Below, in pieces: positions 1 to 9,205 of a stretch of 64,000 nt of DNA (position 1 is the stretch's first letter; each line of letters begins with the position of its first letter). The translations under genes were made by a program, and so were the position numbers. The notes under the pieces are model-generated. The model worked only from the letters and a program-made list of their open reading frames with translations, was not told where the DNA came from and ran no database searches. The stretch is from Cordia subcordata (lineage: Eukaryota > Streptophyta > Magnoliopsida > Boraginales > Cordiaceae), in assembly GCA_028554755.1 (NCBI GenBank), contig JAPTOF010000032.1, positions 1,240,001-1,304,000 of the forward strand, given 5' to 3'.

Positions 1-63
1 TGGCAGCCAAATCAGCACCATTAAATGAGTTGGCTGGAAAGAGAGGAGAACCAGCAAAATCAC
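1..63 (-). pseudogene. E1: fragment of LINE ORF1 (N-terminal linker)
   Basis: Read on the minus strand, these bases match the low-complexity part of ORF1 seen at about 23430-23495 in half-LINE E6, almost base for base. The fragment ends abruptly at about 63, where plus-strand RT sequence begins. The simplest reading is the 5'-truncated end of a minus-strand element inserted into E2, with the rest to the left of the window. No catalytic or binding motif is visible in so short a piece. Confidence 0.6.
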
Positions 64-1151
64 ATCTTGCTGTAACACCATCTACAAATGTATTTCCAAG
101 ATTCTTGCAAATAAAGTTAAAAAATGCCTTCCTCATATTATTTTTTGGAACCAATTAGCCTTCCTTCAAAATAGGCTCATTAATGAAAATATCCTCATTG
201 CGCATGAACTTATGAAGGGCTATACTAGAACTCATATCTCTCCAAGGTGTGCTATCAAAGTTGATATTATGAAGGCCTTTGATTCACTCAATTGGAACTT
301 CATTGAAGTGTCTCTTCTTGCTTTCGGTTTTCCTCTTAAGTTTGTACATTGGATCATGGCTTGCATCACAACTTCCAGTTTCTCAATTGCTATCAATGGT
401 GGCTTGGAGGGTTATTTCCAAGGGGCAAACGACATAAGGCAAGGCAACCCTCTCTCACCCTACATCTTTGTTATTTGTATGAAGGTTCTTACATGCATGC
501 TCAACAAGCTTGATTCCAACCCGAACTTCAATTATCATCCAAAATGCTCCACTCTTAAGCTCAATCATCTTTGTTTTGCGGATGACCTCTTCATCTTTTG
601 CAAAGGAAGTCTTAAAGTAATTACTTGCATTATGGAGGTTTTGAATGAATTCTCCACTTGTTCTGGTCTCAATATCAACCATGCTAAAATCAATATTTTC
701 TTTGGTGGGGTTCCGATTGAAGAAAAGCAAGCCATTCTCAATCTTGTTGACTTCAAAGAAGGTGATTTACCAATTAGGTACTTGGGCATTCCTCGTCTCA
801 AGAAAGCTTCGCAAATCAGATTGCATTCCTCTTATTGAGAAGCTCAATGTTAAACTCAACTTTTGGACTAACAAATGGCTTTCCTTTGCAGGCCGACTTG
901 TTCTCATCAAATCCACCCTCATGCAAATTTGTTCCTATTGGGCTAGCTCCATCCTTCTCGCTAAAGGTACATTGGCAGCCATTGAAACTAAGTTCAAGGT
1001 GTTTCTTTGGAGAGGTACGGAGCCTAAAATCACTTGGAAAAAAGTTTGTCTTCCTTACAATGAAGGTGGACTTGGCATCAGGAAAATTGGTGAGATTAAC
1101 AAAACTTTTTGCTCAAAGTATTATGGAGAATGTATGCAGCAAAAAGCACCC
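64..1151 (+). pseudogene. E2 ORF2 fragment: reverse transcriptase domain
   Basis: This is the RT domain of an L1-type ORF2, which would copy LINE RNA into DNA at a nicked chromosomal site. Visible motifs in order are the C-N-T-I-Y-K-like block at the left end, KVDIMKAFDSLNW, the NGGLEGYF block, RQGNPLSPY (normally RQGDPLSPY, so D to N) and FADD at 575-586. After that come the SGLNINHAK and YLGIP blocks and part of the thumb. A frameshift near 790-800 moves the reading to another frame, so the protein is broken. It is nearly identical to fragment E15 at 36599-37095, so the two are recent sister copies. Confidence 0.85.
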
Positions 1152-1154
1152 TTT
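1138..1154. repeat. Target-site duplication of half-LINE E3 (mate at 5382-5398)
   Basis: AGCAAAAAGCACCCTTT is present here, directly before the poly(T) of E3, and again at 5382-5398 at its 5' end. The copies are identical over 17 bases. Joining E2 across them restores a continuous ORF2. Confidence 0.9.
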
Positions 1155-1210
1155 TTTTTTTTTTTGGATTAAGTAAGTTTATTAAGCGCAAATTTGTACA
1201 AAACCATCAA

Positions 1211-1264
1211 AACCTCTCAAGCTAAAGATACAACAATACTAACCAAAGCTAAGCTTGAGAGGTT
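1211..1264 (-). other. 3' UTR hairpin of half-LINE E3
   Basis: The arms at 1211-1223 and 1252-1264 are perfect 13-base reverse complements (AACCTCTCAAGCT with AGCTTGAGAGGTT), separated by 28 bases. The sense-strand loop contains TTGTTGTAT. The same structure lies at the equivalent place in E6, E8, E23 and E25 with different stem bases. It lies about 50 bases before the poly(A) tail, suitable for an RNA signal recognised during reverse transcription, packaging or 3'-end formation. That role is inference. Confidence 0.8.
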
Positions 1265-1345
1265 TAAAAGAAAAACAAGGGACAATCAAACAAACCAGCA
1301 AATGAAAAGGAGCAATGACAACAAAAGATCAAAGAAATCAAAAGA

Positions 1346-2789
1346 TCAAGGGGGCGGGGGAGTAATCAATCCCGAGGGGGTGATCCTCGGGTTCAATATG
1401 TGCAAGTCTTCCTCTCCATGTAACTTTCCATTATCTTCAAAATCCAAAACATCTTTGGCTGCAAGGTCTTCAAAAAGAACTTTATTTCGGCACAAAATTG
1501 AAGTGCCTACATGACAATCCAAGTTTTTCGGGTCATCAACCATTATCTTCTCATGATCATTCTTTCCAACGACATCCGTATGTTCCACAAGCTTATCAAC
1601 AAAACCAAATTCTTCTTGGGTGGAATCAACAACACAATTTGGCTCTTCATTTGCAATGCATGTCTCATTATTTTCCTTGCCAATGCAATCTCCATTTGAT
1701 ATGTTGACTTGGTTAATATTTGCATTTCCTACATCAGCCCTAAGAGCTTCAAATTGGTTAGGGGAATGTGCATGTGCAATGGTAGACATGGCACCAATTC
1801 GCTGCACTCTTTTATCCTCGACCATTTTCCACTCATATTGATAATGGGGGTTCCTAGCTTCATTTGCTTTCTTCTTATCAAACAGCTTTTGAATCCCCAT
1901 TGAATTTTTTGGGCAAGATGCAAGATTGTGTCCAATCACTTTGCAACTAGTGTATTTTAGAGGCTTCCAAGCGTATTCAATATCAATCTTTGCCCAAGAG
2001 CCATCTCTAAGTCGGACAAAGGTGTATTCCGAAAAATCTTTTTCAAGGTTAACTTCAATACAAACTTGAACAAATCCAACAAAAGTACGTGATTAAGTGA
2101 GTGAATCCATTTGAAGAGGTGTTCCAATTGTGCTAGCAATATAACTAAGCCCCTTCTAGTCATCAAACTACATGGAACATTTCTTAATTTCACCCAAAGA
2201 GGGATTTTATCCCATTCAAAATTAAATATTTGAGCATCCAAGTTCCATTTTCGAAGCAACAAAGGCCTAAAATTAACGTGCCATAATTGTTCAAGGGCTT
2301 TGTCACAAGCTTCTTCACTTTCGAATTGAAAGATGAAGAGACCACTCAAGCAAGTCTTAATCTCAACATGACGAAATACTTTCCAATGGTAATCAACAAA
2401 CTTCCGAATCAAGAAGAAAGGAGGGGGTCTTTCAAGAAATTGACCAAGTAAACAATGCTTCCAACAACTATCTCCTTCCTCAAAAACATCTTCAGGTGGA
2501 ATAGCACCCCATGTATTCTCGTATGCAATAGGCTCAAAATATTCAAGTTTAAGAGGATTTTCAATCTTACCAAGGTAATTTACTCTCCAATTAATATTGC
2601 TGGCCCAAGCATTTGGAGGGGTTTTGGAATTTATTTGTGGCTGATCATGAGTTGAGCCTCCATTTTCACCATGAGAATCTTGCCCATCCTTGTTATTTCT
2701 CCATGCATTTGAAGTAGCATGACCTTGGTGTGCAATAGGCTGGTTTTGATGACTGAGAATGTTTTTGCCATAAAAAGCTTGTGAGAGTG
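1346..2789 (-). pseudogene. E3 ORF1, C-terminal part (DUF4283 and zinc knuckle)
   Basis: Nucleic-acid-binding ORF1 protein of a half-LINE. In the sense direction from 2789 there is a polar linker, then the DUF4283 core (GQFLERPPPFFLIRKFVDY, the LEQLWHVNFRPLLLRKW block and VPCSLMTRRGL), then the zinc knuckle near 1900-1960, then an acidic tail ending in ITPPPP. The first knuckle cysteine is replaced by tyrosine (K-Y-T-S-C where E8 has K-C-N-S-C). Frameshifts near 2100 and 1950 break the frame. The family resembles E8, E6 and E23 rather than the ORF1 of the autonomous LINEs. Confidence 0.8.
2772..2789. repeat. Target-site duplication of LINE E4 (mate at 4032-4049)
   Basis: AAAAAGCTTGTGAGAGTG occurs at 2772-2789 and again right after the poly(A) of E4 at 4032-4049. 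The copies are identical over 18 bases and mark insertion of E4 into ORF1 of E3. Confidence 0.9.
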
Positions 2790-3938
2790 CCACCCTCCTT
2801 CCCAAAAGTGTTGTGTCATCCATTGAATCAAAATTCAAGGCATTTTTATGGAGAGGAACTGGTCCTAAAGTAGCTTGGAGGGATCTTTGCCTCCCATTTC
2901 ATGAAGGTGGACTTGGGATTCGTAAAATTGATGAAATCAACAAAGTTTGCTTGCTGAAATCTTTTTGGAGGATGTATGCTGAAAAGAGCACACTTTGGAG
3001 CCAATGGATTCACTCAAATTATATCAAAAACTCCTCAATTTGGACCATACAAGCCCCCAAGGATGCTAGTTGGATTATTAAGGCACTCCTGAATTGCCGA
3101 GTTGAGGCAAAGAAATTCATTAAACATAACATTGGCAATGGAGCTAATACACTCTTTTGGATTGATAATTGGCATAAGGAGGGCTCCCTCTTGGAATTTT
3201 GGAGCAATACACTCCCAAACCCGCCCCTCCTTGTAAAGGTTAGTGATCTCTTCACAAATGGTAGATGGAATTGGCCAATTCACCTCTCTCATATTGACAG
3301 CCCTAGCTTTGTTATTAATGACACTAGCTTGGATAAGATTGGCTGGAATCTCTCACCTAATGAGGAGTTCACCTTCAAGCACACTTGGGAGCACATTAGA
3401 AGGAAGGGAGACAATTTTGAGGGCCACAACATTATTTGGCACAAAAAGCATAGTCCCAGACATAGTTTCATCGTTTGGCTTGCGTTCCTTGATCGTCTCA
3501 ATACAAAATTCAGATTGCTACATTGGGGATTTAACATCAATCCCACATGCATCTTCTGCTTTATGGGTTGTGAAACGAGAGACCGTCTCTTCTTTGAATG
3601 TTGCTTTACTAGGAGAATTTGGAGAAAAGGCCTTTGCATCTCTCTTGTCGGAGAATCTGATTTCTTGGAACGAAATCATTAATTATATCACTCCTTTTGC
3701 ACATGAAAAGCACTTGAAGGCTACCATCATCAAGCACCTTTTTGGAGCAACCATCTATCACATTTGGAAGGAAAGGAATCAGCGTCTCTTCCAAAATGAA
3801 GCCAAGACCGAGGAGTACATTTTTAATACTATTTTTAATGAAGTTAGAGTTAAACTTTCTTGCTGTAAAAAATTTACTTCCTCTCCCTTGAACATTTCGC
3901 TTTGTAAATTGTGGAGGCTCAATGAGATTATTTCTTAG
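2790..3938 (+). pseudogene. E4 ORF2 C-terminal fragment with zf-RVT domain
   Basis: C-terminal part of LINE ORF2. It starts at the RT thumb block SIESKFKAFLWRGTGPKVAW, followed by the conserved EGGLGIRKIDEINK and the W-S-Q-W-I-H-S-N-Y-I-K block. The zf-RVT zinc segment near 3540-3610 shows C-I-F-C, G-C-E-T-R-D and F-F-E-C-C. The last codons read LCKLWRLNEIIS then stop at 3938. One frameshift near 3645 separates two open pieces. The truncated start is a normal result of incomplete reverse transcription. Confidence 0.9.
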
Positions 3939-4031
3939 TGCCTCCTCTTTTCCCCCACTCTTTTATATGTACTTGTACATTCTTTTTTATTTGTGAAATA
4001 CAATTACTTTCTTGCTCCGCAAAAAAAAAAA
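2790..4031 (+). mobile_element. E4: 5'-truncated plus-strand LINE
   Basis: A 1.24-kb LINE 3' end inserted in ORF1 of E3, bounded by an 18-bp duplication. It begins in the RT thumb region and ends with a 3' UTR containing TGTACTTGTACA and the terminal CTTGCTCCGC plus A-run (4020-4036). It is nearly identical to 55190-56427 of E21, so both were copied recently from the same subfamily. Confidence 0.92.
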
Positions 4032-4049
4032 AAAAAGCTTGTGAGAGTG

Positions 4050-5307
4050 GTGGAAACTCTTCATTAAAAGCTTGTGTAATAGTGTCCTTATTAGGTGCAA
4101 CAAAAACCTCATGGTTGAGGGGGCTTGGGTGTGAAATATTTGGAGAGGAGCTTCTGGCCGCCCATGGATTTTGGGATAAATTTGGGGCTGGAAAATGAGT
4201 TTTTGAGGTGGCATAAGGGCTGCGCAAATTGGGTAACTTGGCTACCAAATCAGCATATTTAAGGGAGTTGGTCGAGTGAGGTGGTGTGCCAGCATTTTCA
4301 CTAAATGTTAAGAGGGAAAACAGCAACTTTATTGTTAAAATTTGAATTTTGTTGGTGTTGACTACTGACCAAGTCTGAAAATGGGGGGTGAGTTGTCAGA
4401 TTTTGGTTGCAATGCTCAGTAGAAGTACCAGCTCCATCAGCAAGAAGTGAGGACCCATCAGTCACGTCCTTTTGTCCACTGGATAATAACTCAGCATTAG
4501 CAACTTCTTCATCTTCTTCGGTTGAGTTACCATTGACTTTTTTAGCACAAAAATTGCTCAAGTTTGAATCCTTAGCATGTTGGACATCCATTTTGGATGC
4601 AATCAAAGTGTTCTCCATGGAAGAAGAAAGAGGATGAGCTCCACATTGCTTAGAAGTTTCCAATCCAACATGAGTAACACCATCTTCGGCAATGGGTGCA
4701 GCCATGGCTTTTGAGAATATATCTTCAAGTGTCTGATCATGAACATTTGAGGGGGTGGAAGGGACTTGAAAATCACCAAGACCAAGAATTTCGTGGGAGG
4801 GAGTCCGAGCCAAAATGGAGTTTGAAGTGCCAGCAGCCATGGAATCCGAGACCTTACCTTGCCTTGCCTTACTCCTTCTTCCAAGAGATTGAACAAGTTG
4901 AGCCTTAGAGATATTCTATTTTTCCTCTAGGATGTTGCCCAAACAAACTGATTTTGTTGAAGAGGAAAGTTCTTTTTCAACCTCTTCAATCTTTTTATCA
5001 ACAATCCAAGAAGGAGAGAGGAGAAGTCTTCATGAGCACGAGAAGAAGTTGAGAAAGAATTTACCTCCATGTTACAAACTAACTCGTAAGCCTTTTTGAG
5101 TTCCAAACTAGAGTTTGTTGACAAATCATCTTCCTCCAAGAATAAAGAAGATGAATGCTCAACCAAGAGAGGAGATGAAGCAAGATTGCTCAAATTTCCA
5201 GCCTTATTTTGTGAAATTTCCTCATAAGATTCTCTGAGTTTTTCATTTTATTACTTTGATTCTTGAACTTTTTCTTGAAGATAAGGTTGGTTTTTTCTTT
5301 TTAGGCA
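4050..5307 (-). pseudogene. E3 ORF1, N-terminal part
   Basis: The N-terminal half of the E3 ORF1, cut off from the rest by E4. The start at 5307 gives a very basic MPKKKKPTLSSRKSSRIK, a likely nuclear or RNA-binding patch also found at the start of E6 ORF1. A polar, Ser-, Glu- and Asn-rich stretch follows and looks disordered. Near 4050-4060 is the short motif EEFPPLSQ, which recurs in other ORF1 proteins here. Several stops and frameshifts (about 5240, 4920, 4310) break it. Confidence 0.7.
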
Positions 5308-5398
5308 TGGTGAAAGATAGCACGTGAGTGTGGAGATTTTAGAGAGAAGAGAGAGCAAAAGTTTCTAGAGAGAGAAACTCTAGCAAAAAGCACCCTTT

Positions 5399-6343
5399 GG
5401 AGCAATTGGATGCACACTAATTACATAAAAAATAACTCCATATGGGTTATGCAACCCACCACATGATGCAAGCTGGAACATCAAAGTTCTCTTGAATTGC
5501 CGAGAGATTGCAAAGGAATTAATTCAACACAAAGTTGGGAATGGCACTAATACTTTCTTTTGGTTAGACAATTGGCATTCGGAGGGGCCTCTCTTGAGAC
5601 ACTGGAGCTCTACATTTCAAAATCCACCTTTGTATACCAAGGTTAGTGAAGTCTTCAATGATGGTCATTGGACTTGGCCGATCAATCTTTTACATGTTCA
5701 AACCCCTCATTTCAGACTTGAGGAAAATGCCGAGGATGCTATTACTTGGCTTCTATCAACTTATGGTGATTTCTCTTTCAAACTCACTTGGGAGCATATC
5801 CATGAAAGAGGTCAACCTACTCATTGGCATCATTTGGTATGGCATAAGGGATGTAACCCTAGGCATGGGTTCATTTGTTGGCTTGCTTTTCAAGACCGGC
5901 TCTCCACAAAGTTCAGACTTCTTAATTGGGGGCTTATTACAAATCCACTTTGCAATTTCTGTCACATGGGATATGAGACAAGAAATCAACTTTTCTTTGA
6001 ATGTTCATTCACATGTAGGATTTGGAGGTATGGGCTTGCTAACACAAAGGCTTCAAAAAGCTTGATTGAATGGGATGATATCATCACATATCTCACACCT
6101 TATGCTCTTGAGAATCATTTTAAAGCCACCATTCTAAAGCATTTGCTGGGAGCATCCATTTACCATATCTGGCTTGAAAAAAATAGGCGTCTTTTCAATT
6201 ATGAAGCTAAGACCGAAGAATATATCACTCTTGCAATCTTTAATGATGTTAGAATTCGTCTTTCTTTGGGTAGGAAATTTAAATCAAATAATATTAACAT
6301 CTCTCTTTGTAAATTGTGGAGATTAGATGAAATCCTAGAATAG
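5399..6343 (+). pseudogene. E2 ORF2 C-terminal part with zf-RVT domain
   Basis: Continuation of the E2 ORF2 after E3. The open piece from 5492 to 6343 (283 codons) carries GNGTNTFFWLDNWH, then the H-x-x-V-W-H-K and H-G-F-I-C-W-L-A blocks. The zinc segment C-N-F-C-H-M-G-Y-E-T-R-N-Q-L-F-F-E-C follows, in which the usual G-C-E-T reads G-Y-E-T, so one cysteine is lost. It ends LCKLWRLDEILE and stop. The first 90 bases need another frame (frameshift near 5460). Its product would be the DNA/RNA-binding tail of the RT protein. Confidence 0.85.
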
Positions 6344-6430
6344 GCAAATCTCCTTTTGTACTCCCTTGTTCATGTACTTGTACATTTTTTGCTTTAACAA
6401 AATTTCTCACTTACTCAGCAAAAAAAAAAA

Positions 6431-8473
6431 TGTGAGAACATTTTGGATGGAAATGAAAGTTTGTGCTATTCTTCAATTTGTTTAGCATGCAAGAAAGAAC
6501 TTCCATACTAAGAACAAAAAGATAAGGAGAGATAGGGTCACCTTGCCGAATTCCATTTGCTCCAAGAAAGTAACCTTCCAAACCACCATTAAGGGCAATA
6601 GAGAAGCTAGGAGTTGTAATACATGCCCTAATCCATTCCACAAACTTTTGAGGAAAGCCAAATGCAAGGAGAGTGCATTAAATAAAGCTCCAATTTAGAG
6701 TGTCAAAAGCCTTCATAAGATCAACTTTGATAGCACATCTTGGGGAGATATGGCTTCTAGAATATCCTCCAAAATATCATGTGCAAGAAGCATGTTCTCA
6801 TGAATAAGTTGGTCCTTAATAAAGGCTGATTGGTTCCATGAGATAAGATGATGCAAGCAAGCTTTGAGTATATTAGCAATAATCTTGGAGATACACTTGT
6901 AAATAGTATTGCAACAAGAGATTGGCCTAAAATCTTTAACCATAGAGGGATTTGGGATTTTAGGTACAAGTGCAATAATGGTGGAATTTACCTCCCTAAG
7001 AAGCTTGCTTGATTCAAAGAAGGAGCTAATTGCATTAGTAACATCTTCACCAACAATTTCCCGAGCAACCTTGTAAAAATGAGATGCGAAGTTGTCCGGG
7101 CCCGGACTTTTGTTGGGATTAAGAGAAAAAAGTGTTTCCTTAATTTCATGCCTTGAGATAGGTGCAATAATGGTGGCAACAAAATTATCATCAATTGTTT
7201 TTCCAAGAATGCTCTTCAAGATGTCCACATGACATGTGTAGAACTTTTTGAGCCAAGAAGCTTTTTGTAGTAGCCAATGAATTCATTTTTCACCACAAAG
7301 TCCTCCAAGAGAAGATGCCCATTCTCATTCTTGATTGCATGGATAGTATTTCTGATTTTTCTTCCTTTCACAACATTATGGAAGAAATTGGTATTTGAAT
7401 CCCTCTCATTGATCCAAGATAATATAGATTTTTTGATAAGCATAGCTTCATAGATAGTTTCAAGCTCTTCCAAGTTAGCCAAAATGTCCTTTTCCTTGTT
7501 AAGAAGAGCAGCACTATCCACCATTAAGAAGTGCATATTGGGTGGCATCAAGTTCCCCATAAAGATCTTTGATAGCATTTGGGATACAAGCAAAATGCTT
7601 TTTATCAAAGGATTTGAGAGCTTGTTTAAGAATCTTTTGCTTTTGAAGGAGAATGAACATTGGAGTACCAAAGACCCGTGCACTCCAATGTTCCTCCACA
7701 AGCTTCAAGAAGTCCAAATGAGAAGTCCAAGAATTATTAAATTTAAATGGCTTTGGAGAAGATTGCCATGCCTTACAAGTATGCAAAATAAGAGGGCAAT
7801 GATCCGAGACTCTGGGGCAATCCACCAAAAGAAATGAGTTTTGAAAGTTGTGGAGCCAATTTGAATTCAGAAATGCTCTATCAAGTTTGCTTGCCAAAAA
7901 GTTGCCAATATCCCCTTTGTTTGTCCAAGTAAAGTGAGGTCCATGCGCTTTTGCTTCATGCACATTTGCTTTGGCCACAAAAGATTTAAAGTCCCAAGCA
8001 CTTTTGGGAATTGTTGAAGAGTTAGACTTATCCCCACTATGCAAGACCTCATTAAAATCACCCAAAATGCAAAGACTATATTCTTCACACCAAAAGGACT
8101 AGCTTGCAAGTTTATTCCAAAGCTTTCTTCTATTTGAAGCTTCATTTCGGCCATAGGTAAAAGCAACCAGGAATGGTTGATTAAAGGAGTCAACAAAGTG
8201 ATAGAGAAGAGCTTGATCACAAGAGTCAATAAAAGTTGCTTGAATGTTATTCTTCCAAAATAGCCATATCCAACCTTTAACTTCATCATCCAAATGATAT
8301 GAAAAGCCAAGTTTTCCAAAACGAGAACCAATGAGATTGACTCTATCCTTGCAAACCACTTTGTTTTCCAAAAGACAAAAAATGTCTAAGTGATGTTTGT
8401 TAATTAGCTTCAACACTTCTTTTTGCTTATTAGAGGAATTAAGTCCCCTAATATTCCAAGAGCAAATCTTCAT
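6431..8473 (-). pseudogene. E5 ORF2: endonuclease and N-terminal RT
   Basis: The start at 8473 opens MKICSWNIRGLNSSNKQKE, the usual first block of the AP-type endonuclease. GDFNEVLHSGDKSN follows near 8030-8065 and VSDHCPLILHTCK near 7780-7830, matching catalytic segments of that family. The inter-domain region (W-I-N-E-R-D-S-N-T-N-F-F-H-N) and the RT entry block (NPNKSPGPD, FRPISCCNTIYKCISKI) come next, with RQGDPISPY near 6530. The frame is broken near 8095, 7700, 7220 and 6690. It ends at HPKCSH just before the FADD box, where E2 interrupts. ATG 8473-8471 overlaps the ORF1 stop as ATGA. Confidence 0.85.
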
Positions 8474-8561
8474 TGGGTGGGAGGTGAAGGAGCTGATTGC
8501 CCCAAATTTTCATTACCATTTGTATTTGGAGTGCTAAAACAACCCAACTTCTCATCCAAAG
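8465..8561 (-). pseudogene. E5 ORF1, extreme C-terminus
   Basis: Continues the ORF1 frame that stops abruptly at 30212: across the duplicated site the reading is L-D-E-K-L-G-C-F-S and ends S-P-P-T-Q with TGA. The last A of the glutamine codon and the stop make ATGA with the ORF2 start. This short piece shows that E5 had the ORF1-ORF2 layout before E6 inserted. Confidence 0.75.
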
Positions 8562-8626
8562 TTTTTTTTTTTTGCGGATTAAGTGAGTTTATTAAAATCG
8601 CAATTTGTAACATGTACAACCCAAAA

Positions 8627-8676
8627 CCCCTCAAGCCAAAAATACAACAAGATAAAGAAAATCACGGCTTGAGGGG
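8627..8676 (-). other. 3' UTR hairpin of half-LINE E6
   Basis: The arms CCCCTCAAGCC (8627-8637) and GGCTTGAGGGG (8666-8676) are perfect 11-base reverse complements with a 28-base loop. The loop carries TTGTTGTAT on the sense strand. Compared with E3 the stem has a C-G pair where E3 has T-A, so pairing is kept by paired change. Confidence 0.8.
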
Positions 8677-8827
8677 CAAGTACAAAACATAAAAACATCA
8701 AGGAAAACATCCAAGCAATAAGAGGTAACAAAATCTCAAAGAGAACAAAATGCAACAACGAAATTGAAAGTGTTGCAAGGGCTGAAGTTTTTCTTTATTT
8801 CAGCACATCCAAAAACAGCAACCAAAG

Positions 8828-9133
8828 TCAAGTGTAAGGCTGGTCTTCATTTCTGAGTGGGTGAACAACCCTTGTGCCATCAATCTTTTCCCCTTCTTCC
8901 TTATCCACATTGGTGGCTGCGTGATTCAAGCAAGCTTCTTCTAAATTGACATCTTGATTGGTAGCAACATTGTCATCCTCTTTTTCAATAATCACTTCAT
9001 TCTCTTTCTCATTCATGGCCAAGTTTTCCACTTCAATTGAAACATCATCATCTGCTTTAAGGGCTGCAAATCGATTGCCATCCAATTGGGCATTTGTTGA
9101 TGGGGCCCAGCCATTAGATTTGATGACAACACT
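8828..9133 (-). pseudogene. E6 ORF1, acidic C-terminal tail
   Basis: The last part of E6 ORF1 after the zinc knuckle. It is acidic (many Glu and Asp) and contains NRFAALKADDD, matching NRFAVLNAKEG in E23 and NQFEALRADVG in E3. It stops at 8828 after DQPYT. The frame joins across E7 to the piece ending at 22299, giving A-S-V-V-I-K-S then N-G-W-A-P. Confidence 0.8.
9117..9133. repeat. Target-site duplication of LINE E7 (mate at 22282-22298)
   Basis: GATTTGATGACAACACT lies directly left of the E7 poly(T) and again at 22282-22298 beyond its 5' end. The copies are identical over 17 bases and lie within ORF1 of E6. Confidence 0.9.
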
Positions 9134-9205
9134 TTTTTTTTTTTGCGAGAAAAGTAAGGAAATTCATTCATGAAAGAAACAACAAATTTACAAATACAAA
9201 ACTGA

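Larger units (their letters stand above)
1152..5381 (-). mobile_element. E3: ORF1-only half-LINE, interrupted by LINE E4
   Basis: A minus-strand element with its 3' poly(A) at 1152-1165 (seen as T) and its 5' end at 5381, both fixed by a 17-bp duplication. Without E4 it is about 3.0 kb. Order in the sense direction: CU-rich 5' UTR, ORF1 from about 5307 to 1346, a 3' UTR of about 180 bases with a 13-bp hairpin, then the tail. There is no endonuclease or RT between the ORF1 stop and the tail, so it is non-autonomous. It ends in CTTACTTAATCC before the A-run, like the other half-LINEs here. Confidence 0.85.
64..6430 (+). mobile_element. E2: plus-strand LINE (ORF2 part), split by half-LINE E3
   Basis: RT sequence runs from 64 to 1151, is interrupted by E3, and resumes at 5399 with the C-terminal part of ORF2, a 3' UTR and a poly(A) tail at 6420-6430. 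The two halves are joined by the E3 target-site duplication. The 3' UTR contains TGTACTTGTACA and ends in CTTACTCAGC before the A-run. ORF1 and the endonuclease part are missing, probably left of the window beyond E1. To the right it abuts the RT of minus-strand E5, into which it probably inserted. Confidence 0.85.

Noticed and set aside
455..730. Open frames antisense to RT, such as 455-730 minus, 3289-3639 minus or 47645-47962 minus
   Set aside because: They mirror well-supported ORF2 sequence, have no recognisable domain and recur wherever the same LINE segment occurs.
1152..5381. Half-LINEs as ordinary LINEs whose ORF2 was deleted after insertion
   Set aside because: The ORF1 stop is followed by the same 3' UTR, hairpin and terminus in five independent insertions with their own duplications, and this 3' UTR differs from that of the autonomous LINEs.
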